Origin: Gordonia zhenghanii
Lineage (GTDB): Bacteria; Actinomycetota; Actinomycetes; Mycobacteriales; Mycobacteriaceae
Length of the DNA stretch: 64,000 nucleotides
Assembly: GCF_021738965.1 (NCBI RefSeq)
Contig: NZ_JAKKOQ010000008.1
Location: 62,001-126,000, forward strand
Direction of reading: 5' to 3'
Shown here piece after piece: positions 30,115 through 39,240 of the stretch; positions within the stretch are counted from its first letter, which is position 1; each line of letters begins with the position of its first letter. Position numbers and translations under genes: made by a program. The notes beneath the pieces are model-generated. The model ran no database searches. It saw only the letters and a list, made by a program, of their open reading frames with translations, and had not been told where the DNA came from.

Positions 30115-30239
30115 GGCGGGAACTCCATTCACATCGTCTGGCGACGGCGGGCTGCGCCGTGGACCAGGACCGCGGTACGAGTTCGCAGAGCAAGACGAGT
30201 CTCATCAGAACAAGCACCGGGCCTTACAACAGGTCTGCG

Positions 30240-30264
30240 GGTTTCCGACTATTGATCGATAACC
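30240..30264. promoter_or_regulatory. Candidate NrtR operator between nadA and nrtR
   Basis: A 25-bp imperfect palindrome with arms GGTTTCCGA and TCGATAACC (seven of nine positions symmetrical) around a 7-nt centre. It lies about 126 nt upstream of nadA and 107 nt upstream of nrtR. NrtR proteins are known to control NAD genes from such sites. The assignment is by position and symmetry only. The rest of the 256-nt intergenic region shows only the nrtR -10 element. Confidence 0.4.
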
Positions 30265-30357
30265 CTGCGGTCATCGTAACACCGCTGACGCCGACATTGT
30301 TCCGCCCATCACACGCCGCCGTTCCCCGACGTCGGCCTCGGCCCCCGGCCGGTCTCC

Positions 30358-30363
30358 TACACT
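30358..30363 (+). promoter_or_regulatory. Putative -10 element of nrtR (leaderless)
   Basis: TACACT followed by 7 nt and the ATG of nrtR. Confidence 0.5.
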
Positions 30364-30370
30364 CTGTGGC

Positions 30371-31048
30371 ATGACCGAATCCGTGCACGTCGAAGTCTTG
30401 TCCTCGGTGTTCCAGATTCGGGAGTGCGGCGACGCGGGGCATCTTCTGCACGTCCTCCTCGTCCGCAGGGACGGCGAGTGGACGCTGCCCGGCGGCGGCA
30501 TCGGCGACCGCGACACTCTCCCGGCAGCTGCCCAACGACATCTCGCCGAACAGGCGCGTCTCACCCGCGTGGCCCACCTGGAGCAACTGTCCGTGTTCTC
30601 CGCCCCGGACCGGGTGCCCGGAGCCCGGACGATCGCCTCGACGTTCCTCGGACTCGTCCCCCGGGACATCCCGGCCGACTCGACCTCGGAGGACGCCCGG
30701 TGGGTCGACGTGAACGATCTGCCGAGCCTCGCGTACGACCACGCTCAGATCGTCGACCAGGGCAGGCGCAGGCTCGCCGCGAAACTCTCGTACACGAACA
30801 TCGCGTTCGCGCTGGCGCCCGGCGCTTTCTCGATGTCGGAACTCTCCGAGATCTACGGCGCCGCTCTCGGTTACACCGTGGACGCGACCAACCTGCTACG
30901 GATCCTGTCGCGTCGCGGAGTGGTCGTCGCGACCGGGACCGTCGGTCGGACCGGACGATCCGGTGGACGTCCACCCAGCCTCTACGCCTTCGCCGAGACC
31001 GTCCTGCGGGTGACCGACGAGTTCGCCACCCTGCGGCCGCCACTCTGA
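30371..31048 (+). CDS. nrtR: NrtR-type regulator (degenerate Nudix domain plus winged helix)
   Basis: A 225-aa protein with an N-terminal Nudix domain and a C-terminal winged-helix domain ending in [16 protein letters not shown]. The Nudix box GGGIGDRDTLPAAAQRHLAEQARL lacks the catalytic acidic residues of GX5EX7REUXEEXGU: the REUXEE part reads RHLAEQ. It is therefore probably a sensor of ADP-ribose or NAD-related ligands and not a hydrolase, as known for NrtR repressors. It is divergent from nadA. Its 3' end overlaps the DUF2567 gene on the other strand by 153 nt. Confidence 0.85.
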   Translation: MTESVHVEVLSSVFQIRECGDAGHLLHVLLVRRDGEWTLPGGGIGDRDTLPAAAQRHLAEQARLTRVAHLEQLSVFSAPDRVPGARTIASTFLGLVPRDIPADSTSEDARWVDVNDLPSLAYDHAQIVDQGRRRLAAKLSYTNIAFALAPGAFSMSELSEIYGAALGYTVDATNLLRILSRRGVVVATGTVGRTGRSGGRPPSLYAFAETVLRVTDEFATLRPPL

Positions 31049-31633
31049 CCGCCACTCCGGTGCGGGCGGGTCGGGCTGCAGTGTCGGGTTCTTCGCGGTC
31101 AGCACGCACACCAGATAGACGATGATCGCGGCGGTCGGCGCGCAGATCAGCAGCAGCCACGGCTGCGTGACGTCCGAGTCGAACCACAGCCGCACAGTCA
31201 ACTCGTAGTCGCCGGGAACGTTCTCGTCGAGCGCCGGACGCACGGCTTTCGCGATCCGCGTGCCGATGTCCATCGCCAGTCCCGACGAGACGATCGCCGT
31301 CACCGTCGTCAAGGCCAGCCCCGGCACACCGCGCATGCCTCGTAGACCGAACCACGACGCGAGCGCGAGCACGATGCCGAGACCGAAGGTCAAGAACGCG
31401 AACGTCGCCACCCCGCCGAACAGGTTGGCGGACGCCCCCTGGTCGAACCGGCCTTCGCCCGGGGTCGTCACCGTCGCCTTCACCGGCGGTGACAACCACA
31501 CCCACAGGCCGCCGACCAACACTGCCAGCGCAAGGACGACGATGACGAAGGCGAGCGCCGAACGGTAGTCGACCTTCGTCGACGACGCGTTCGGGGACAG
31601 CGAGGCTGCGGTGGTCGAGGACGGAGTGGTCAT
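30896..31633 (-). CDS. DUF2567 family membrane protein
   Basis: A 245-aa membrane protein with about four hydrophobic segments ([78 protein letters not shown]). The same gene (Rv1591) sits between bioB-Rv1590 and the nad genes in M. tuberculosis. The start [11 protein letters not shown] overlaps the bsaP stop as ATGA, so it belongs to the bio operon. Its last ~50 residues (Gly, Asp and Ser rich) are encoded antisense to the nrtR 3' end and are probably unconserved. Function unknown. Confidence 0.8.
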   Translation of the reverse strand: MTTPSSTTAASLSPNASSTKVDYRSALAFVIVVLALAVLVGGLWVWLSPPVKATVTTPGEGRFDQGASANLFGGVATFAFLTFGLGIVLALASWFGLRGMRGVPGLALTTVTAIVSSGLAMDIGTRIAKAVRPALDENVPGDYELTVRLWFDSDVTQPWLLLICAPTAAIIVYLVCVLTAKNPTLQPDPPAPEWRSEWRPQGGELVGHPQDGLGEGVEAGWTSTGSSGPTDGPGRDDHSATRQDP

Positions 31634-31890
31634 CGTCGGCCGAGCTCCGTGGAGTCGACGACACCGTGACGCGAGCAGCGCGCATCCCAGCCGTCCGGCC
31701 GGACCTGCACCACCATGCGACGACCGCACTGTCCGCAGAACCGCGGTGGTTCCAGGCCCAGGCGCGCGGCCGCGGGGACCGCGTCGTCGGCCTGCATCTC
31801 CAGCTCGATTCCGGTGTAGACGCCGAATTTCAGTGGCTCAGCGAGCGGCGACGGAACCGACCTGGTTCCGATCGAATCCATTCCGATCAT
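31630..31890 (-). CDS. bsaP: Biotin synthase auxiliary protein
   Basis: An 86-aa protein with Cys52, Cys55 and Cys72 in [26 protein letters not shown], following the core [12 protein letters not shown]. The M. tuberculosis gene at this position (Rv1590) encodes BsaP, reported to be needed by mycobacterial biotin synthases to turn dethiobiotin into biotin, probably through an Fe-S or sulfur-delivery role. AGGAGG lies 6 nt before the ATG. It is 58 nt downstream of bioB and overlaps the DUF2567 gene. Confidence 0.82.
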   Translation of the reverse strand: MIGMDSIGTRSVPSPLAEPLKFGVYTGIELEMQADDAVPAAARLGLEPPRFCGQCGRRMVVQVRPDGWDARCSRHGVVDSTELGRR

Positions 31891-31948
31891 CTACTGCCTC
31901 CTGTCGACGCCGGGCGCGACCACGACGGTACACCTCGCCCGACAGTCG

Positions 31949-32983
31949 TCAGATCGTGTCATTGAGCACCTTGATCGGCATCGACAGATCCTCCAGCAGA
32001 TCGAGGTCGCTCTCGGCCGGGCGGCCCAGCGTCGTCAGGTAGTTGCCGACGATGACGGCATTGATGCCGCCGAGGATCCCCTGTTCGGCTCCCAGGTCGC
32101 CGAGCGTGATCTCACGACCGCCAGCGAACCGCAGAATGGTGCGCGGCAACGCGAGCCGGAAGGCTGCGACCGACTTGAGCGCTTCCGACGCGGGAAGGAC
32201 GTCGAGGTCGCCGAACGGCGTGCCCGGACGCGGGTTGAGGAAGTTCAACGGGACCTCGTCGGGTTCGAGGGCCGCGAGGTCTGCAGCGAACTCGGCGCGC
32301 TGCTCGAGCGACTCACCCATGCCGAGGATGCCGCCGCAGCACACCTCCATGCCCGCGTCACGCACCATCCGGAGCGTGCCCCACCGCTCCTCCCACGTGT
32401 GGGTGGTGACGACGTTCGGAAAGTGACTGCGCGAGGTCTCCAGATTGTGGTTGTACCGGTGCACGCCCATCGCCGCGAGTTCGTCGACCTGCTCTTGAGT
32501 CAACATGCCGAGGCTGCACGCGATCTGGATGTCGACCTCGTTGCGGATCGCCTCGATCCCCGCCGCGACCTGGGCGAGCAGGCGCTTGTCCGGGCCGCGG
32601 ACGGCTGCGACGATGCAGAACTCCGTCGCTCCGGTCTTCGCCGTCTGCTTCGCAGCCTCGACCAGCGACGGGATGTCGATCCACGCGCTACGGACCGGCG
32701 ACGCGAACAGACCCGACTGACTGCAGAAGTGGCAGTCCTCCGGGCAGCCGCCCGTCTTGAGGGAGATGATGCCCTCGACTTCGACCTCGGGACCGCACCA
32801 ACGCATGCGTACGTCGTGAGCGAGCGCGAGGATCTCGGTGAGTCGCTCGTCCGGCAACTGCAGGACCTGCAGCACCTGGTCCTGGTCGAGGCCGACGCCG
32901 CGTTCGAGGACTTGCTCGCGGGCGACGGCGAGGATGTCGCCGGTGGCTGCTGCAGTGCTCTGCGGCTGTTCGGTGGTGGTCAC
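31949..32983 (-). CDS. bioB: Biotin synthase
   Basis: Radical-SAM enzyme inserting sulfur into dethiobiotin. The 344-aa protein shows the SAM-cluster motif [14 protein letters not shown] (CxxxCxxC), the second-cluster Cys residues in [10 protein letters not shown] and [16 protein letters not shown], and the [31 protein letters not shown] region. I start it at GTG ([12 protein letters not shown]), which overlaps the bioD stop as GTGA with AGGAG 8 nt upstream; a GTG three codons earlier is possible. Confidence 0.95.
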   Translation of the reverse strand: MTTTEQPQSTAAATGDILAVAREQVLERGVGLDQDQVLQVLQLPDERLTEILALAHDVRMRWCGPEVEVEGIISLKTGGCPEDCHFCSQSGLFASPVRSAWIDIPSLVEAAKQTAKTGATEFCIVAAVRGPDKRLLAQVAAGIEAIRNEVDIQIACSLGMLTQEQVDELAAMGVHRYNHNLETSRSHFPNVVTTHTWEERWGTLRMVRDAGMEVCCGGILGMGESLEQRAEFAADLAALEPDEVPLNFLNPRPGTPFGDLDVLPASEALKSVAAFRLALPRTILRFAGGREITLGDLGAEQGILGGINAVIVGNYLTTLGRPAESDLDLLEDLSMPIKVLNDTI

Positions 32984-33756
32984 TGGATGCACTCCTGTCG
33001 ATCATGATGGGTCGGGCTGCCGATGAGGCTGGGCTCGATGGGGCTGGGCTCGATGGGGCTGGGCTCGATGGGGCTGGGCTCGATGAGGCTGGTTAGCACC
33101 CAGGAGGGTGCGGAGGTCTGGAACTGGCTCGGTGCACGCGAACCTGCTCCCGCAGGCACGACTCCGACGATCGGCACACCCGTCAGTCGCTCGAGATCGG
33201 CGCGGTTGCACGCCATCGCCAGGTCGGGATCGGCAGGCCAGGATCCGATGACGAGGCCTATGACGGCGACGTCCGCGCTGCGGAGCTCGCGGACGGTGAG
33301 TTCGGTGTGGTTCAGCGTGCCGAGACCCGGATCCGTGACGACGACGGCCGGTGCGTGCAAGGCGCGCGCGACGTCGACGATCGTCAAGTCCGGTGCGAGT
33401 CGCACCCGGACGCCGCCAGCACCTTCGACGATCACCAGATCGCAATCGTCGGACAGGTCGCCGACCGCTCCGCACACGTCGTCGAGCGCCAGGAACGGCA
33501 GCCCCGCCCGGCGTGCTGCGGTCTCGGGTGCGAGCGGGTCCGGGTAGCGAGCGCCTTCCCTGGTCGGCACGTCGCCGACCAGTGCCTGAACGGTCGCTAG
33601 GTCGCCGGGCTCCCCCGGAGCGACGCCGGTCTGCGCCGCTTTGACGACGCCGACGCGCAGGCCGCCCGCTCCGGCCGCGGCGGCGATGGCGGCTACGGCG
33701 ATCGTCTTGCCGACGTCGGTGCCGGTGCCCGTGACGACGAGGACGCGCGCGGTCAT
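32980..33756 (-). CDS. bioD: Dethiobiotin synthetase with a repeat-encoded C-terminal extension
   Basis: ATP-dependent closure of the ureido ring of dethiobiotin. The 258-aa protein has the P-loop [32 protein letters not shown] and IGLVIGSWP. The core ends near residue 220. It is followed by about 35 residues dominated by the pentapeptide Pro-Ile-Glu-Pro-Ser in four or five copies, encoded by a 15-bp tandem repeat and absent from typical family members. The start overlaps the bioF stop as ATGA. Confidence 0.93.
   Translation of the reverse strand: MTARVLVVTGTGTDVGKTIAVAAIAAAAGAGGLRVGVVKAAQTGVAPGEPGDLATVQALVGDVPTREGARYPDPLAPETAARRAGLPFLALDDVCGAVGDLSDDCDLVIVEGAGGVRVRLAPDLTIVDVARALHAPAVVVTDPGLGTLNHTELTVRELRSADVAVIGLVIGSWPADPDLAMACNRADLERLTGVPIVGVVPAGAGSRAPSQFQTSAPSWVLTSLIEPSPIEPSPIEPSPIEPSLIGSPTHHDRQECIQ
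33031..33090 (-). repeat. 15-bp tandem repeat encoding the BioD tail
   Basis: Four 15-bp units GGGCTCGATGGGGCT (plus strand; the last has one change) with a degenerate partial unit before them. All are in the bioD frame. Confidence 0.92.
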
Positions 33757-34913
33757 CGGGAGGTCTCGACTTCGCTCGACCAACGAGAGGAAGCACAGGA
33801 TGCCAGGGCGTCACGGACGACGTCGGCGACCGTGTCGAGGGTCGCGTCGTCGACGTCGGCGCGCACCGTGAGACGAAGTCGCGATGTTCCTTCGGGGACC
33901 GACGGCGGCCGGAAGCAGCCGACGAGAACGCCTCGATCCCGACAGATGCTTGCAGCGGTCACGGCCGCGGCTGGATCGCCGACGACGAGTGAGACGACAG
34001 CCGAGTCGGGGGCAGGCGCCCCGAGTGCGCCCGCGATGCGATCGGCGTTGCGTCGCAACGCAAGCGGTAGCCCGGGGTCGGCCATCAGTACCCGAAGCGC
34101 GGCGTGCGCAGCGCCCACCGCCGCCGGGTTGAGACCGGTGTCGAAGATGAAGGTCCGCGCGTGATCGATCAAATGGTCACGCAACAACTCGGGTCCGGCG
34201 ACCACGCCCCCTTGCGCGGCAAGTGATTTGGAGCAGACTGCGGTCACGGTCAGATCATCGGATCCGGCCAGCCCGCATTCGGCGACCAGACCGCGGCCAC
34301 CCGGCCCGCGGACACCGATCGCGTGGGCCTCGTCGACGAGGAGCATCGCTCCGGTGTCTCGGGCCGCTGCGTACAGCTCTCGCAGCGGAGCGAGCCGCCC
34401 GTCGATGCTGTACACGGAGTCGGTCACGACCAGCGCCCGCTCTTCGGTGCGCCGCGCGAGCGTGCGCCGAACCGCTTCGTGGTCACCACGGTCGACCACC
34501 ACGACCCTCGCCTTCGACAGCCGGCAACCGTCGATCAGGGACGCGTGGGCTCCGGCGTCGCTGACGATGAGGTCGCCGCGTCCGACCAGTGCGGTGATCG
34601 CGCCGACGTTGGCGAGGTACCCGGATGAGAACAGCAGCGACGACTCCGTTCCCAGGAATCGTGCGAAGTCGTTCTCGAGGTCGAGGTGCGCTTGCGTCGT
34701 CCCGACCACGAGGCGCGACGACGTCGCGCCCGTCCCCCAGGTGTCCACCGCCGCGTGTGCGCCCGCGATCACCGCCGGGTGTCGGGACAACCCCAGGTAG
34801 TCATTGGACGCCAAGTCGATCTCGCCGGCCCCCGACTGCCGCGCGACGGGCGCGCGATGCAGGCCCGCGGCGCGCGTGCGGTCGGCGACGGCGGCGAGCC
34901 ACGCGGCACTCAT
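33753..34913 (-). CDS. bioF: 8-amino-7-oxononanoate (KAPA) synthase
   Basis: PLP enzyme joining pimeloyl-CoA or pimeloyl-ACP with alanine. The 386-aa protein shows [64 protein letters not shown] and the PLP-lysine segment [14 protein letters not shown]. The start [13 protein letters not shown] overlaps the bioA stop as ATGA. The last nine or so residues, [10 protein letters not shown], are translated from a copy of the dispersed repeat, so the native C-terminus has been replaced or extended. Confidence 0.95.
   Translation of the reverse strand: MSAAWLAAVADRTRAAGLHRAPVARQSGAGEIDLASNDYLGLSRHPAVIAGAHAAVDTWGTGATSSRLVVGTTQAHLDLENDFARFLGTESSLLFSSGYLANVGAITALVGRGDLIVSDAGAHASLIDGCRLSKARVVVVDRGDHEAVRRTLARRTEERALVVTDSVYSIDGRLAPLRELYAAARDTGAMLLVDEAHAIGVRGPGGRGLVAECGLAGSDDLTVTAVCSKSLAAQGGVVAGPELLRDHLIDHARTFIFDTGLNPAAVGAAHAALRVLMADPGLPLALRRNADRIAGALGAPAPDSAVVSLVVGDPAAAVTAASICRDRGVLVGCFRPPSVPEGTSRLRLTVRADVDDATLDTVADVVRDALASCASSRWSSEVETSR
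33762..33782. repeat. Dispersed repeat copy inside the 3' end of bioF
   Basis: GGTCTCGACTTCGCTCGACC plus A matches the reverse complement of the family core with one transition. In the bioF frame it reads WSSEVET. Confidence 0.85.
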
Positions 34914-36304
34914 GCGGGGGTCTCGACTTCGCTCGACCAGCAGGAGGCGCTCGACCGCGGTGAGGAAGCGCTCGACCGCGGGGAAGGAGCGCTCGACTGA
35001 GAGGAAGGAGCGCTCGACTGGCAGGACGAAGACGCGAGCGTCGCCCGGACGCCCGCACCGAGCCCCGCGGTGACCGCGGCCAGATCGGCGTCGTCGATGA
35101 CGAACGGGGGCATCGTGTAGATCAGATTGCGGAACGGGCGCAGCCAGACGCCCGCGTCGAGGACGGCGTCGGTCGCCGCCTGCATGTCGACCTGGCGGTC
35201 CAGTTCGACGACGCCGATCGCCCCGAGCACCCGGACGTCGACCACACCGTCGAGGTCCGCGAGCGGGGCGAGACCTGTGCGCAGCCCGTCCTCGATCTGC
35301 GGGACCCTGTTCCGCCAGTCCGATGCGACCAGCACGTCCAGCGACGCGGACGCGACCGCGCACGCGAGCGGGTTGGCCATGAACGTCGGCCCGTGTGCGA
35401 GGCCGCCGGCCTCACCGCGGCTGATGACCTCGGCGATCTCCTCGGTCGTCACCGTTGCAGCCAAGGTCAGGTAGCCGCCGGTCAACGCTTTGCCGACACA
35501 CAGGATGTCGGGCGCGATCCCGGCGTGGTCGACGGCGAACAGTTCCCCGGTCCGACCGAATCCGGTCGCGATCTCGTCGCAGATCAGGAGAACGTCGTGG
35601 GCGTCGCACAGGCCCCGCAGTGCACTCACCAGCCGCGGATCGTGGAATCGCATACCGCCTGCCCCCTGCACGACGGGCTCGACGATGATCGCGGCGATCC
35701 GGTCGCGCTGGCTGGTCAACGTGTCGTCGACGAGCGCGATGTAGTCCTCGTCGTAGTCGACCGGCGGCTCCGGCACGAACACCTGCTCGGCGAGGACGCC
35801 GCGCCACATGGCGTGCATTCCGCCGTCCGGGTCGCACACACTCATCGGCGCGAACGTGTCGCCGTGGTAGCCGCCACGCCAGGTCAGGATTCGATTCCGT
35901 TCGGTGCGCCCCAGACTGCGTTGGTACTGGACGGCCATCTTGATCGCGACTTCGACGGACACCGACCCGGAATCGGCGAAGAAGACCTTGGTCAGTGGTT
36001 CGGGGACGAGGTCGACGAGAGTCGCGGCCAGACGCGCGGCAGGCTCATGGGTGAGGCCGCCGAACATGACGTGCGACATCTTCTGGAGCTGTGCAGTCGC
36101 CGCGGCGTCGAGAACCGGGTGCCGGTAGCCGTGGATGGCCGCCCACCACGAACTCATCCCGTCGATCGCGGTCGATCCGTCGGCGAACGTCAAACGGACC
36201 CCGGACGCCGACTCGACCACGCGGGGCGACGTCGACGCAGGAAAACCGCCGTACGGATGCCACACGTGATCGGCGTCGATCCGCTCGATGGTGGCCTGGT
36301 CCAC
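34910..36304 (-). CDS. bioA: Adenosylmethionine-8-amino-7-oxononanoate aminotransferase
   Basis: Transfers an amino group from SAM to KAPA, giving DAPA. The 464-aa PLP protein shows [76 protein letters not shown] and the PLP lysine in [18 protein letters not shown]. Family members are about 430 aa; the extra C-terminal ~40 residues are Ser-rich repeats ending WSSEVETPA. The GTG start ([10 protein letters not shown]) has AGGAG 6-7 nt upstream. It is divergent from bioQ over two operator-like palindromes. Confidence 0.95.
   Translation of the reverse strand: MDQATIERIDADHVWHPYGGFPASTSPRVVESASGVRLTFADGSTAIDGMSSWWAAIHGYRHPVLDAAATAQLQKMSHVMFGGLTHEPAARLAATLVDLVPEPLTKVFFADSGSVSVEVAIKMAVQYQRSLGRTERNRILTWRGGYHGDTFAPMSVCDPDGGMHAMWRGVLAEQVFVPEPPVDYDEDYIALVDDTLTSQRDRIAAIIVEPVVQGAGGMRFHDPRLVSALRGLCDAHDVLLICDEIATGFGRTGELFAVDHAGIAPDILCVGKALTGGYLTLAATVTTEEIAEVISRGEAGGLAHGPTFMANPLACAVASASLDVLVASDWRNRVPQIEDGLRTGLAPLADLDGVVDVRVLGAIGVVELDRQVDMQAATDAVLDAGVWLRPFRNLIYTMPPFVIDDADLAAVTAGLGAGVRATLASSSCQSSAPSSQSSAPSPRSSASSPRSSASCWSSEVETPA
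34919..35027. repeat. Dispersed repeat plus 21-bp tandem repeat in the 3' end of bioA
   Basis: The segment begins with a family-core copy (GGTCTCGACTTCGCTCGACC) at 34919-34940. Four 21-bp units of the type GCGCTCGACCGCGGTGAGGA plus A follow at 34947, 34968, 34989 and 35010. The 21-bp period keeps the bioA frame and encodes Ser-rich heptads (PRSSAS-like). Confidence 0.88.
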
Positions 36305-36347
36305 TCCGTACTCCTCACACGTTCTCCGCCACAGCGAGACGCCGTAG

Positions 36348-36387
36348 TCCTGAACACCGTACAGGTAGTCCTGTACGACGTACAGGA
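36348..36387. promoter_or_regulatory. Two direct BioQ-type operators between bioA and bioQ
   Basis: Site 1, TCCTGAACACCGTACAGGT, and site 2, TCCTGTACGACGTACAGGA, share the layout of 8-bp arms around 3 nt. Site 2 is a perfect palindrome. The sites start 21 bp apart, two helical turns, so two dimers could sit on the same face. Site 1 fits the corynebacterial BioQ box TGAAC-N3-GTTAC closely. GTACAGGTAGTCCTGTAC, formed between them, is a third overlapping palindrome. The location covers the 113-nt bioA-bioQ divergent promoter region. Confidence 0.72.
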
Positions 36388-36405
36388 CGGTCGATTCACG
36401 GCGGC

Positions 36406-36411
36406 TACCCT
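36406..36411 (+). promoter_or_regulatory. Putative -10 element of bioQ (leaderless)
   Basis: TACCCT, 6 nt before the GTG start of bioQ and 18 nt downstream of operator site 2, so a bound repressor would cover the promoter. Confidence 0.5.
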
Positions 36412-36417
36412 GGCCCG

Positions 36418-36981
36418 GTGAGCAACTCCCGGACCGACGTCCTCGCCGCGGCACGTGCCATCTTGGCCGAGCACAGCCTCGCCGACCTGACCATGCGCAG
36501 GCTGGCCACCGACCTCGGCGTCCGACCGAATGCGCTCTACTGGCACTTCCCGAACAAGCAGACGATGCTTGCCGCACTCGCCGACGACATCCTCGACGCC
36601 GTCGAGCCGCCGACGGAAGGCTCAGCGCCCGAACGGATTCGAAGCACCGCGGTCACCATGCGGGCAGCGCTGCTCGCCGTTCCCGACAGCGCCGAGATCG
36701 TGTCATCGGCGTGGGCGTCCGGACTGTCGCACCGGTCGACGGTCCAGACCATCGTCACCGTCGCCCGCGACGGCGGACTCGACGAGCAGACTGCGGCAGG
36801 CGTGGCGACGGCGGTGTGCCAGCTGACGATCGGCCTCACCATCGAGGAGCAGACCCGCACCCAGATGGAGCGGCTCGGAGTCACCGGGCCGTCCGGACGT
36901 GATTTCGACAGCGAGTTCGCCGGCGGACTCGACGTGATCGTCGCCGGCGCTCGAGCTCGGGCAACCGCCTCGACCGATTAG
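36418..36981 (+). CDS. bioQ: TetR-family repressor of biotin genes
   Basis: A 187-aa TetR protein. The N-terminal helix-turn-helix is [34 protein letters not shown]; the C-terminal domain is helical. Divergent placement from bioA over palindromes of the BioQ type supports assignment as BioQ, the biotin repressor of corynebacteria and mycobacteria. The GTG start ([15 protein letters not shown]) is set by the TACCCT element just upstream. An unrelated TetR regulator remains possible. Confidence 0.78.
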   Translation: MSNSRTDVLAAARAILAEHSLADLTMRRLATDLGVRPNALYWHFPNKQTMLAALADDILDAVEPPTEGSAPERIRSTAVTMRAALLAVPDSAEIVSSAWASGLSHRSTVQTIVTVARDGGLDEQTAAGVATAVCQLTIGLTIEEQTRTQMERLGVTGPSGRDFDSEFAGGLDVIVAGARARATASTD

Positions 36982-37064
36982 AGGTCTTTGGCGCCGGTTG
37001 AGTACATTCATGAGTCGTTCATGAAATAGGGCTCCCAGGTCCGCCGACCGAAACGACTGACACC

Positions 37065-39209
37065 GTGACCGACTCCACGCCTGACATCCGTCCTGCGTAT
37101 CGCACCGACCTGGACGGTCTACGCGGAGTCGCCATCGCACTCGTCGCCTGTTTCCACGTCTGGTTCGGCAAAGTCTCCGGCGGCGTGGACGTGTTCCTCA
37201 CCCTCTCCGGTTACTTCTTCGTCGGTTCGCTGCTGCGACATGCGATCGCATCCGCAGATCCGGTCGCCACGTTCCGCGACACACTCAACCCGTGGCCACG
37301 ACTGTCCCGTCTGCTGCGCAGACTGCTCCCCGCTCTGGTCACCGTCCTGATCGGTGTCGCGATCGGAGCCCTGATCCTTCTTCCGCAGACGCGGTGGGTC
37401 AGCATCGGCCGCGAGATCATCGCCAGCGCCCTGTACTTCCAGAACTACTATCTCGCGTGGAACTCGCAGGACTATCTGGCGGCGAGTTCGGACAACAGTC
37501 CTCTGCAGCATCTGTGGTCGATGTCGATGCAAGGCCAGTTCTTCGTCGCGACCATGCTGTTCGCACTCGTCCTCGCCGCAGCCCTCAAACTGCTCGGCAC
37601 CCTGCTGCCCGCGTTCACCAAGGCATCGGTGATCCGTACCGTGATCGGTGTCGTCGTCGTGGTGATCGCCGCCGCGTCGTTCTATCACGCGACGGTTCAG
37701 CAGGGCGCCAACCAGCCGTACAACTATTACGACACGCTCGCACGCCTGTGGGAACCACTCGCCGGCGGCCTGCTCGCCGTCTGGATGCCGAGCGTCCGTC
37801 TGCCGTCCTGGCTGCGGACACTCATCACCGTTGGAGCCCTCGCGCTCATCGTGTCGTGCGGCTGGTGGATCGACGGAGTCGCCGAGTACCCGGGGCCGAT
37901 GGCCTGGGTGCCGGTCGGCGCGACGCTGCTCATCATCTGGTCGGGCTCCGGGACCGCGCCACGTCCGGCCGCCAACCGGGCTCTGGCCTCCCGGCAGGGT
38001 GTCTGGCTCGGCAACCTCGCGTACGCCCTGTACCTGATTCACTGGCCGCTGCTCATCTTCTACCTCGCGTACGCGGACTCCGATCACGCGACGTTCATCG
38101 AGGGAACCTGCATCCTCGCCGTCTCGCTCGGGATGGCATGGCTGGTCAAGCGCTACATCGAGGACCCACTGCGGGGAGGCAACCGCTCGCCGCTCGCCGC
38201 CCGTCACTGGCCTGGACGTCCTCGGATCCGCTACGCCGCGATCATGTCAGCGTTCCTGGTGCTCGGCGCCGCCGTCGTCGGCACCGGAGCCAAACTGTGG
38301 GAGCACCACATGTCGACCGTCGCGATCGGCACAGAAGACATCGACCCCCATCTGTATCCGGGCGCCCGCGCCTGGATCGACGAGATCCCGGTACCCGCGC
38401 GCGACCCGCAACCGACACCGCTGGCAGCCGAGTTCGATCTCGCTCCGACGACCGCCGACGGTGTGATGTCCGACTTCGCCGACCTCGACTTCCACGTCGG
38501 CGTGTACGGCGACCCCGACGCCGAGCGCACGATCGCCGTCGCGGGCGGTTCGCATGCCGAGATGTGGGTCCCGGCGCTCGACATCATCGGCAAACGCAAC
38601 GGATTCAAAGTCACCACCTACCTGAAGATGGGATGTCCCCTCACGCTCGAGAAGAATCCGACGCGCATCGACGGGACGCCGTACCCGGAGTGCACTACCT
38701 GGGTTCGAAAGGTTCTCGACGAACTCGAACGAGTCCGCCCCGACGCGGTCTTCACGAACTCGACGCGACCGCGACCCGACGGGCCTGCCGACTATGTGCC
38801 GCCCGGCTACCTCGAGGTGTTCGACGAACTGACCGCAGCCGGAATTCCGGTGATCGCCATCCGTGACACGCCGTGGCCGCACGACGACGACGGGCGCCCC
38901 ATCAACACACCGGGCTGCCTCGCCGATGGCGGCGACGCGCACAGTTGCGGCTCCGAGCGTGCAGCTGCGCTGGCTCTGGTCGATCCGATCACCGACTATG
39001 CCCTGCTCAACCCGCTCCTGCATCCCCTCGACATGTCCGACCACGTGTGCGACGAAACGTTCTGCCCCGCGATCGTCGGTAACATCATCGTCTACAAGGA
39101 CTTCCACCATCTCGGAGCGACGTACGTCCGCAGCTTGAGCAGCGCCCTGTCTCGTGCACTGGAGGCTGAACTGCCGTGGACTGGACCGTCGTTCGGCCCG
39201 TTCGACTGA
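37065..39209 (+). CDS. Acyltransferase 3 / SGNH-domain membrane protein (OafA type)
   Basis: A 714-aa inner-membrane O-acyltransferase. Residues 1 to about 385 hold roughly ten membrane segments starting with DLDGLRGVAIALVACFHVWF, including the conserved His, then GGVDVFLTLSGYF. After a final membrane segment (YAAIMSAFLVLGAAVVGTG) comes a periplasmic SGNH-like domain with the Ser motif VAGGSHAEMW and the terminal DFHHLGATY, which would supply the catalytic His. Such proteins acylate cell-envelope sugars or lipids. It corresponds in position to Rv1565c. The start is a GTG (VTDSTPDIRPAYRTD). It lies 83 nt after bioQ and 31 nt before treY. Confidence 0.88.
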   Translation: MTDSTPDIRPAYRTDLDGLRGVAIALVACFHVWFGKVSGGVDVFLTLSGYFFVGSLLRHAIASADPVATFRDTLNPWPRLSRLLRRLLPALVTVLIGVAIGALILLPQTRWVSIGREIIASALYFQNYYLAWNSQDYLAASSDNSPLQHLWSMSMQGQFFVATMLFALVLAAALKLLGTLLPAFTKASVIRTVIGVVVVVIAAASFYHATVQQGANQPYNYYDTLARLWEPLAGGLLAVWMPSVRLPSWLRTLITVGALALIVSCGWWIDGVAEYPGPMAWVPVGATLLIIWSGSGTAPRPAANRALASRQGVWLGNLAYALYLIHWPLLIFYLAYADSDHATFIEGTCILAVSLGMAWLVKRYIEDPLRGGNRSPLAARHWPGRPRIRYAAIMSAFLVLGAAVVGTGAKLWEHHMSTVAIGTEDIDPHLYPGARAWIDEIPVPARDPQPTPLAAEFDLAPTTADGVMSDFADLDFHVGVYGDPDAERTIAVAGGSHAEMWVPALDIIGKRNGFKVTTYLKMGCPLTLEKNPTRIDGTPYPECTTWVRKVLDELERVRPDAVFTNSTRPRPDGPADYVPPGYLEVFDELTAAGIPVIAIRDTPWPHDDDGRPINTPGCLADGGDAHSCGSERAAALALVDPITDYALLNPLLHPLDMSDHVCDETFCPAIVGNIIVYKDFHHLGATYVRSLSSALSRALEAELPWTGPSFGPFD

Positions 39210-39240
39210 TCGGGCACAACCCGCCCACGATCGGAGCGCC

